Below are positions 35,438-39,109 of a DNA stretch of 39,109 nt, in pieces. The notes beneath the pieces were generated by a model. That model did not search any database, was not told where the DNA came from, and worked only from the letters and a program-made list of their open reading frames with translations. Each line of letters opens with the position of its first letter. Positions within the stretch are counted from its first letter, which is position 1. Origin of the DNA: a bacterium (lineage in GTDB: Bacteria > JAMCPX01); the NCBI GenBank assembly GCA_021792615.1, contig JAJYUJ010000023.1:1-39109 (forward strand). The letters run 5' to 3'. The translations under genes and the position numbers were made by a program.

Positions 35438-35452
35438 CATGGTCTGACCCCT

Positions 35453-35479
35453 TCTATCTTTTCTATCTTTTCTATCTTT
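35453..35479 (+). repeat. Three 9-base tandem repeats TTCTATCTT
   Basis: Three perfect copies in tandem just downstream of the EcsC-family stop codon. On the minus strand this is an AAGATAGAA purine run. Confidence 0.7.
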
Positions 35480-35513
35480 TTAATCAACAGCCCCATTGCA
35501 GACAGCAGGGACA

Positions 35514-36302
35514 TTACGCGTCACTATACGCCTGTTGTATCTGCTCCGGCCCGTAGGTACGCTCCAGCCTCCGTACAATAAAGTGTCCCTGCGCCATATT
35601 CTGAAAGTGATGCATAAAAATAACGTTGATCCCTGCACCGCCGATGCCGCCGACAAGGGGCATAAGCTCTGCCGCTGCTTTCTCCGTGATGTTGATTTCA
35701 AAACGGGAGGCAATCTCTGCGATCAGCCGTACGATCACCGGCGCACCTTCATCTGCCAATCCCCGCTCCGATATATACTCCGCCGCCTTGGCAATCTCCT
35801 GCGCCAAAGCAGCCCGGACTGCAAAATAACCTGTTTCCGCTGCATCATCCCTGGTTGAGTTTCCACCGAGGGCGAACACTTCGATACAAGCAAGTTTACT
35901 TTCAATGTTCCTGATATTTTCCCCTTCACCCGATGCAATCTGCGCAATAGACCGCAGCATCAATGTTGTGGTCACCGGCAGTTCGATGGGGAGCGTCAGA
36001 AGTCCGCCCATCCCGCCAAGAAATCCCGTGCCGCCAACCAGGAGTTTATGGAATACATTATTGGAAGATGCGGACGTGGTATCCTTGAGTGTGTACACAG
36101 CAAAATTCAACGCCGACATAAGCGCCTTTTGAACATACGTATTGACCTTGTTATTCCATCCCCGGGGCAGCAACTTTATGCCCTTTTCGATCGGCAGGCC
36201 TATCTTGTTGGTTATCTTGATGGCAAGGCCGATGTTTTCAAGAAGAGCCTTTGCATACTTCAGATCGTTCAGATCCTCTTTCGACAAACGCTTCATATCC
36301 AT
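35514..36302 (-). CDS. EcsC-family protein
   Basis: The 262-residue protein matches the EcsC family (PF12787). A glycine-rich hydrophobic stretch GGTGFLGGMGGLLTLPIELPVTTTLMLRSIAQIA (read in parts, about 91-125) is followed by amphipathic helices around IESKLACIEVFALGG. A second glycine-rich stretch lies at about 215-240 (LMPLVGGIGGAGINVIFMHHF). Bacillus EcsC belongs to an ABC transporter locus, but these stand-alone homologues have no settled function. No EcsA or EcsB is present. AAGGAG precedes the ATG. The gene is framed by GGTCTGACC/GGTCAGACC and by the 268-base direct repeats, so it may have been inserted or rearranged. Confidence 0.82.
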   Translation of the reverse strand: MDMKRLSKEDLNDLKYAKALLENIGLAIKITNKIGLPIEKGIKLLPRGWNNKVNTYVQKALMSALNFAVYTLKDTTSASSNNVFHKLLVGGTGFLGGMGGLLTLPIELPVTTTLMLRSIAQIASGEGENIRNIESKLACIEVFALGGNSTRDDAAETGYFAVRAALAQEIAKAAEYISERGLADEGAPVIVRLIAEIASRFEINITEKAAAELMPLVGGIGGAGINVIFMHHFQNMAQGHFIVRRLERTYGPEQIQQAYSDA

Positions 36303-36320
36303 ATGATGCTCCTTACGAAC

Positions 36321-36329
36321 ACTATAGCA
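36321..36329 (-). promoter_or_regulatory. Extended -10 for the EcsC-family gene
   Basis: On the minus strand TGC immediately precedes TATAGT. The predicted start is near 36314, just ahead of AAGGAG. The -35 is poor (TTTATT at 17 bases), as allowed for extended -10 promoters. Confidence 0.4.
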
Positions 36330-36413
36330 ATTTTTTGTTCAGGAATAAAGTTTCAGACCCGGGAATTTTTCTTATTGGGGCTGCATAAGGTCAGACCTTG
36401 ACATTGGAAATCC

Positions 36414-36681
36414 AGGGGCGGAAAGTGGGTGAATCTCTACGTCATTCCGCACCTGATGCGGAATCCAGTCTTCATCCTCTTACCTAAGAAACTCAATATT
36501 TAATCAGCCCCTTCTCTACCTTTCCTCATCCCACAATGTCCAATGTCAACAGGCTGTTGCAAAAGCCACTGCAAGTCATTGCGAGGAGCTATTTTGCGAC
36601 GAAGCAATCTATAACTTATTGATTTAATAAAATGAGATTGATTTACTTCGTTCGCAATGACAGTAATCCGAATATTTCAAC
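36414..36681 (+). repeat. Long direct repeat, copy B
   Basis: Second copy of 35162-35430 in the same orientation. Its REP-like palindrome (36441-36468, GTCATTCCGCACCTGATGCG then GAATCCAG) is better preserved than in copy A. Confidence 0.9.
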
Positions 36682-36686
36682 ATGTT
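36549..36686. mobile_element. MITE-like element with nested inverted repeats, copy B
   Basis: Same inner arms as copy A. The outer right arm is degenerate (ATATTTCAACATGTT), so this copy appears more decayed at that end. Confidence 0.6.
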
Positions 36687-36721
36687 TTCCTACTGATTCT
36701 TTCTGACCTGCATTTTGCAGG

Positions 36722-36946
36722 CTATTCGGCTTCAAATTCTCTGCTTGGAATCTGGGATTGTCTGATAATCGACTTTAATGTACCTATTTTTATTTCTTTA
36801 TGATTGGGGACAGGGACTGTAATGGTCGAAATATCTTTCTTTTTCTGCATAACAATATGACTGCCCCTTTGACGTACCTTATTAAATCCATGATTCGACA
36901 AAATGCTGCAAACTTCCTGTCCGGATAAAACCTTAAGCTTACCCAA
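36722..36946 (-). CDS. hicA: HicA-family mRNA interferase toxin
   Basis: The 74-residue protein has the HicA double-stranded-RNA-binding-like fold. LSGQEVCSILSNHGFNKVRQRGSHIVM includes the catalytic histidine H30, and VPVPNHKEIKIGTLKSIIRQ is typical. HicA cleaves mRNA and is held by HicB. The start is TTG, with AGAGG 6 bases upstream; the gene overlaps the hicB stop by 8 bases. The order here is antitoxin first, then toxin, the reverse of the classical hicAB order but common in other genomes. Confidence 0.9.
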   Translation of the reverse strand: MGKLKVLSGQEVCSILSNHGFNKVRQRGSHIVMQKKKDISTITVPVPNHKEIKIGTLKSIIRQSQIPSREFEAE

Positions 36947-37166
36947 CAGATACCTCTAAACGGGTTATAAAGACTTCGCCGTGTAGACGATCTTTAACCT
37001 CTTGTTCAGAGGCGGATTCAAAGAATAATTCAATAGCTTCTCTTAAATTCTGCCGGGCTTCTTCTACTGTTTTACCCTGGCTTGCAACATCAAGTTCAGG
37101 ACATATTGCAACATAATCATTGTCCTCTCTCTCTATAATTGCGGTAAATTGTTCTACATGACGCAT
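36939..37166 (-). CDS. hicB: HicB-family antitoxin
   Basis: The 75-residue protein has the partial RNase H-like HicB fold: FTAIIEREDNDYVAICPELDVASQGKTVEEARQNLREAIELFFE. It lacks an obvious C-terminal DNA-binding domain (no ribbon-helix-helix or HTH after residue 60). AGGAGG precedes the ATG. It should neutralise the overlapping HicA. A perfect palindrome over its promoter suggests control by some factor, though this HicB seems too short to bind DNA alone. Confidence 0.9.
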   Translation of the reverse strand: MRHVEQFTAIIEREDNDYVAICPELDVASQGKTVEEARQNLREAIELFFESASEQEVKDRLHGEVFITRLEVSVG

Positions 37167-37195
37167 AAATCCATCCTCCTTTTTACTGTCTTATT

Positions 37196-37228
37196 GATTA
37201 ATTTAATTAATCTTTATCATGAAAGCAA
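37196..37228 (-). promoter_or_regulatory. hicBA promoter with overlapping palindromic operator
   Basis: On the minus strand, TTGCTT (37228-37223) and TAAATT (37205-37200) lie 17 bases apart. GATTAATT-T-AATTAATC (37196-37212, plus strand) is a perfect 17-base palindrome that covers the -10. Confidence 0.55.
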
Positions 37229-37290
37229 CTGCTTGTCATCTCGACTTATTGTAGGATACCGCTTCTCATATTACCCGCAAGAGGCGGACA

Positions 37291-38046
37291 TCAATCGCCT
37301 TTTTCTTTTACAGAGTATGCCGCACCCCTGCCGTTGCCTTCACGCACTATCAGGCCTGAGCCGAGCAGGTTTCCGAGGAGACGGTTTATCGTGCTCTTGG
37401 GGATCTTTGTTTGGCCGATGCAGTCCCTGATATTAACGGCCTTTTTTTCTTTTATAAATTCCAGCAGCTCTTTTTCCTTTTCCGAAGTGCTGTCTATGGC
37501 TATACCTGCCTTAGATCTATCCGCGCTTACGGGATCCGCATGGTTTGCTGCCTTTGCCTGTTTGAACCTGCCTTTGAACGCAGCCTTCGATACAAACGCA
37601 CACGTATAAAGCGTTGCAACCTGTATAAACGTCCTCGAAAGCTCGGCAGGCATGCGCTCGATGACATGCAGCGCGACGCACAGGACAGAGGTAAGATAAA
37701 GCACGCCCCAGATAAGAACTGCATTGTCCCCTCTCCTTATCCTGCGTATGTATTCGTCCGGCTGGAGCACTGATTCTGTCCTGCGCACCCACCGGGTGAT
37801 CTCTTTCTTACCCATGTAAGCAAGCTGGATAATAAGGTATGCTGCGGTCGAAAGCTCGATCGCCTTTATCTCGTTTGCATTGGGAAACCCGATCAGCCTG
37901 TGAAAGGCAGGCACAAGGTTAATCCATTCCCATACGACGAGCCCGAGCTGTATCAAGGTTGCGAACCACAGAAGGAAAAACAGCTTGTCCCCGATCTCCC
38001 TTTCCACGGTGTCGATCTTTCTTTCGTAAGACTTATCTATATCCAT
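37291..38046 (-). CDS. Membrane-anchored winged-helix regulator
   Basis: From the ATG at 38046 the protein has 251 residues. Four hydrophobic segments occupy the N-terminal two thirds (LFFLLWFATLIQLGLVVWEW; IELSTAAYLIIQLAYMG; AVLIWGVLYLTSVLCVALHV; FIQVATLYTCAFVSKAAF). A polar linker then leads to a winged helix at about 190-248. Its recognition helix is likely IPKSTINRLLGNLLGSGLI and its wing REGNGRGAAYSV, as in MarR/IclR-like domains. DNA binding from a membrane-embedded protein suggests a one-component sensor. I chose the ATG by AGGAGG just upstream. Two CGTCTCAT repeat clusters and a consensus promoter lie upstream and could be its own control region. Confidence 0.78.
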   Translation of the reverse strand: MDIDKSYERKIDTVEREIGDKLFFLLWFATLIQLGLVVWEWINLVPAFHRLIGFPNANEIKAIELSTAAYLIIQLAYMGKKEITRWVRRTESVLQPDEYIRRIRRGDNAVLIWGVLYLTSVLCVALHVIERMPAELSRTFIQVATLYTCAFVSKAAFKGRFKQAKAANHADPVSADRSKAGIAIDSTSEKEKELLEFIKEKKAVNIRDCIGQTKIPKSTINRLLGNLLGSGLIVREGNGRGAAYSVKEKGD

Positions 38047-38087
38047 AATGCCTCCTATGCTTGGTTCTTTAGACTTTCTTTTAAATC

Positions 38088-38107
38088 CCCCTCTTTGTAA
38101 AAGAGGG
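38088..38107. repeat. Hairpin CCCCTCTT-TGTA-AAGAGGGG in the leader of the regulator
   Basis: A perfect 8-base stem with a 4-base loop, about 40 bases before the regulator's ATG and inside its predicted leader. It resembles the dispersed palindromes at 347 and 39085. Confidence 0.5.
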
Positions 38108-38120
38108 GACAGGCGAGATT

Positions 38121-38176
38121 TTCGTCTCATCGTCTCATTTGCGTCTCATTTTTATCCATTTGCGTCTCATGAGACG
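38121..38176. promoter_or_regulatory. CGTCTCAT repeat cluster 1 (operator candidate)
   Basis: CGTCTCAT occurs at 38122, 38130, 38141 and 38162. The last copy is part of the perfect 16-base palindrome GCGTCTCATGAGACGC (38161-38176). The cluster lies downstream of the predicted start of the regulator transcript. Confidence 0.6.
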
Positions 38177-38223
38177 CAGAACCATTTGTAATATAAGGAC
38201 AATCTCGATCCCATTGTTTGACG

Positions 38224-38252
38224 AATAATAAATATATAATACATGGCTGTCA
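38224..38252 (-). promoter_or_regulatory. Consensus promoter for the membrane winged-helix regulator
   Basis: On the minus strand TTGACA (38252-38247) and TATTAT (38229-38224) are exactly 17 bases apart. The predicted start is near 38217, giving a leader of about 170 bases that includes repeat cluster 1 and a hairpin. Confidence 0.65.
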
Positions 38253-38323
38253 AGGTTATTCTTCGTTAATGTACTGCGTGCCTTTATTGAAGCGGCTTCG
38301 CGGATAGCAGGGTTGAGATTTTG

Positions 38324-38390
38324 CGTCTCATTTATCGTCTCATCGTCTCATTTGCGTTCCACTTTCGTTCCATTGCGTCTTATGAGACGC
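38324..38390. promoter_or_regulatory. CGTCTCAT repeat cluster 2 (operator candidate)
   Basis: CGTCTCAT occurs at 38324, 38336 and 38344. Degenerate CGTTCCA copies follow, then the near-palindrome GCGTCTTATGAGACGC (38375-38390). As in cluster 1, GAGATTTT stands just before it and GCAGAA just after it, so the clusters look like an ancient duplication. Confidence 0.6.
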
Positions 38391-38418
38391 AGAAGTGTGC
38401 GGAATATATAATGTTCCT

Positions 38419-38524
38419 TGCCCCGTTAGAAAACACAGTAATCTATGAAGGAGATAAACCCAGTTACATCAATTATGAGACAGAAGATTTCCTAACAGGG
38501 CAAAGCACATCTTTTCTAACGGGG
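38419..38524. repeat. TTGCCCCGTTAGAAAA repeats in mixed orientation
   Basis: CCCCGTTAGAAAA (38421-38433) is matched perfectly and inverted by TTTTCTAACGGGG (38512-38524). A third inverted copy, TTTCCTAACAGGGCAA (38488-38503), differs at two positions. The segment could fold into alternative hairpins. Confidence 0.65.
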
Positions 38525-38581
38525 TGAATCTCACCCTTTTTAGACAGAACCTGCGATTTGGGTGCCGTTATTGGACAAATA

Positions 38582-38833
38582 TTAACGGTATACTTCTTTT
38601 CTGTGAAGAACTCTGAAAATTGTTACAGTTTTTGTTTTGTCGTCAATTTCGTAAAGTATACGATATTTCCCTACACGCAATCTATACCCATCAACTCCCT
38701 TGAGTTTCTTGGTTTGATGCTGTCTGGGTTACTGAGCCAATGATTTTATCTTTTCATTGATAGCCGGTAGATCTTTTGGATTTATAGCACGAAGCTCTTT
38801 TTCCATTGTGGGCTTGGCAAGCAGTGTGTACAT
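38582..38833 (-). pseudogene. RelE/ParE-type toxin gene interrupted by an in-frame TAA
   Basis: Reading from the ATG at 38833 gives MYTLLAKPTMEKELRAIN, then ...KIKSLAQ, and a TAA at 38731-38729. Without any shift of frame the reading resumes PRQHQTKKLKGVDGYRLRVG, then KYRILYEIDDKTKTVTIFRV and LHRKEVYR, ending at 38582. The whole is 83 residues plus the internal stop, the right length for RelE/ParE toxins. The second half carries the KLKG...YRLRVGKYRILYEI signature and the C-terminal catalytic-type residues (RVLHRKEVYR). The ATG overlaps the antitoxin stop (TAATG). The rest of the frame is intact, so the nonsense change looks recent, or it is a base-call error. As written, only a 34-residue N-terminal fragment would be made. 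Confidence 0.8.
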
Positions 38834-39030
38834 TACAGGATTTTTTCTTTTTTAAGCCGGGCTTCAATCTTTGAATAAGGAATAGATTCTTCTTTTGCAA
38901 CAGCTAAAAAGGCTTTCTTGTCGCTAAGTTCTTCGAGAGAGTAAAGCAGCTTTTCATAATATTTAATATCCAGGATAACTGCTTTTTTTCGTCCTTTATT
39001 GTCAATTATATATTTTGTTTGAGTTTTCAT
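38833..39030 (-). CDS. RelB/Phd-like antitoxin
   Basis: The 65-residue protein has the pattern KYIIDNKGRKKAVILDIKYYEKLLYSLEEL, a short Phd/RelB-type antitoxin with an N-terminal beta strand pair and an acidic or amphipathic helix. The tail (YSKIEARLKKEKIL) would wrap the toxin. It directly overlaps the interrupted RelE-type gene. A consensus promoter ends at the ATG and no Shine-Dalgarno sequence is visible, so the message is probably leaderless. Confidence 0.82.
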   Translation of the reverse strand: MKTQTKYIIDNKGRKKAVILDIKYYEKLLYSLEELSDKKAFLAVAKEESIPYSKIEARLKKEKIL

Positions 39031-39036
39031 ATTTAA

Positions 39037-39065
39037 ATAATATTCACAAATATGTTTTGTGTCAA
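39037..39065 (-). promoter_or_regulatory. Consensus promoter for the antitoxin, start at the ATG
   Basis: On the minus strand TTGACA (39065-39060) and TATTAT (39042-39037) are 17 bases apart. The predicted start falls at about 39030, the A of the start codon. Confidence 0.65.
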
Positions 39066-39084
39066 TCAGGGTACCCCGCCTCTT

Positions 39085-39107
39085 ATCTTAAGAGGGAGAC
39101 TTAAGAT
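39085..39107. repeat. Hairpin ATCTTAAG-AGGGAGA-CTTAAGAT
   Basis: A perfect 8-base inverted repeat with a 7-base loop at the right edge of the window. It probably belongs to a dispersed intergenic palindrome that continues past the edge. Confidence 0.45.
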
Positions 39108-39109
39108 AT

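Larger units (their letters stand above)
34869..35513. other. Gene-free stretch with dispersed repeats (left of ecsC-like gene)
   Basis: No credible gene. It contains repeat copy A (35162-35430) with a MITE-like core (35298-35437), a GGTCTGACC motif (35441-35449) and three 9-base tandem repeats (35453-35479). The cytochrome promoter should lie at its left end, but no convincing -35/-10 pair was found. Confidence 0.6.
36303..36721. other. Gene-free stretch with repeat copy B
   Basis: It holds the EcsC-family promoter, GGTCAGACC at 36389-36397 (inverse of the motif at 35441), and repeat copy B. No gene is seen. The hairpin elements may also end transcription of hicA. Confidence 0.6.
38131..38581. 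other. 450-base non-coding control and repeat region
   Basis: Apart from the two repeat clusters, the promoter and the inverted repeats listed separately, I see no gene. Short open frames here run through the repeats and lack family features. Confidence 0.55.

Noticed and set aside
38121-38390. CRISPR-like appearance of the CGTCTCAT repeats
   Set aside because: The repeats are only 8 bases, irregularly spaced from 0 to 13 bases, without spacer-length units or cas genes.
38321-38527. A 68-codon open frame through repeat cluster 2
   Set aside because: It starts inside the CGTCTCAT repeats and ends in the inverted TTTTCTAACGGGG arm, so it is repeat-derived.

Overview
The window looks like a chromosomal segment of a Gram-negative bacterium with a full outer membrane. 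It carries Kdo and LPS export genes, LolA, sigma-54, a DUF4388-DnaJ-TPR protein, a DUF3467 gene and lipoprotein propellers. This mix, together with dispersed GTCATTGCGA...CAATCT and GTCATTCCGCA-type palindromes, fits a Desulfobacterota (former Deltaproteobacteria) or a related lineage such as Nitrospirota. That placement is inference from gene content; there is no rRNA gene here.

Left edge (1-3921): a gene-poor region with hairpin repeats, a decayed BACON/PQQ-repeat gene, and an intact lipoprotein with a TIG domain and an eight-repeat propeller, on the minus strand with a clear promoter.

Envelope operon (3922-13793, plus strand): kdsC, an LpxL-type acyltransferase, lptC, lptA, lptB, rpoN, ftsK, lolA, a crotonase-fold protein and rimO. 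Several genes overlap by 1-17 bases. Together they make Kdo, acylate lipid A, move LPS across the periplasm, segregate DNA and chaperone lipoproteins. The crotonase lacks both catalytic glutamates.

Housekeeping core (13827-33017): a minus-strand operon of DUF3467, polyprenyl diphosphate synthase, gyrA (Val at codon 83) and a TPR protein. Then come an unknown membrane protein, a START-domain protein with Ppx/GppA, a LivK-like lipoprotein, and a minus-strand operon of a J-domain protein, ilvE and a K+ channel. These are followed by SpoIID-like, patatin and DedA genes, maf, RNase R and a YVTN-phosphoesterase lipoprotein.

Accessory right end (33101-39109): a cytochrome c, TauE/SafE and DUF1634 set; an EcsC-family gene framed by 268-base direct repeats that contain MITE-like elements; hicBA; a membrane-anchored winged-helix regulator whose consensus promoter is bracketed by two CGTCTCAT repeat clusters; and a Phd/RelB-RelE-type pair whose toxin gene has an in-frame stop codon. 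This end holds most of the unusual signals. No tRNA, rRNA or CRISPR array was recognised.
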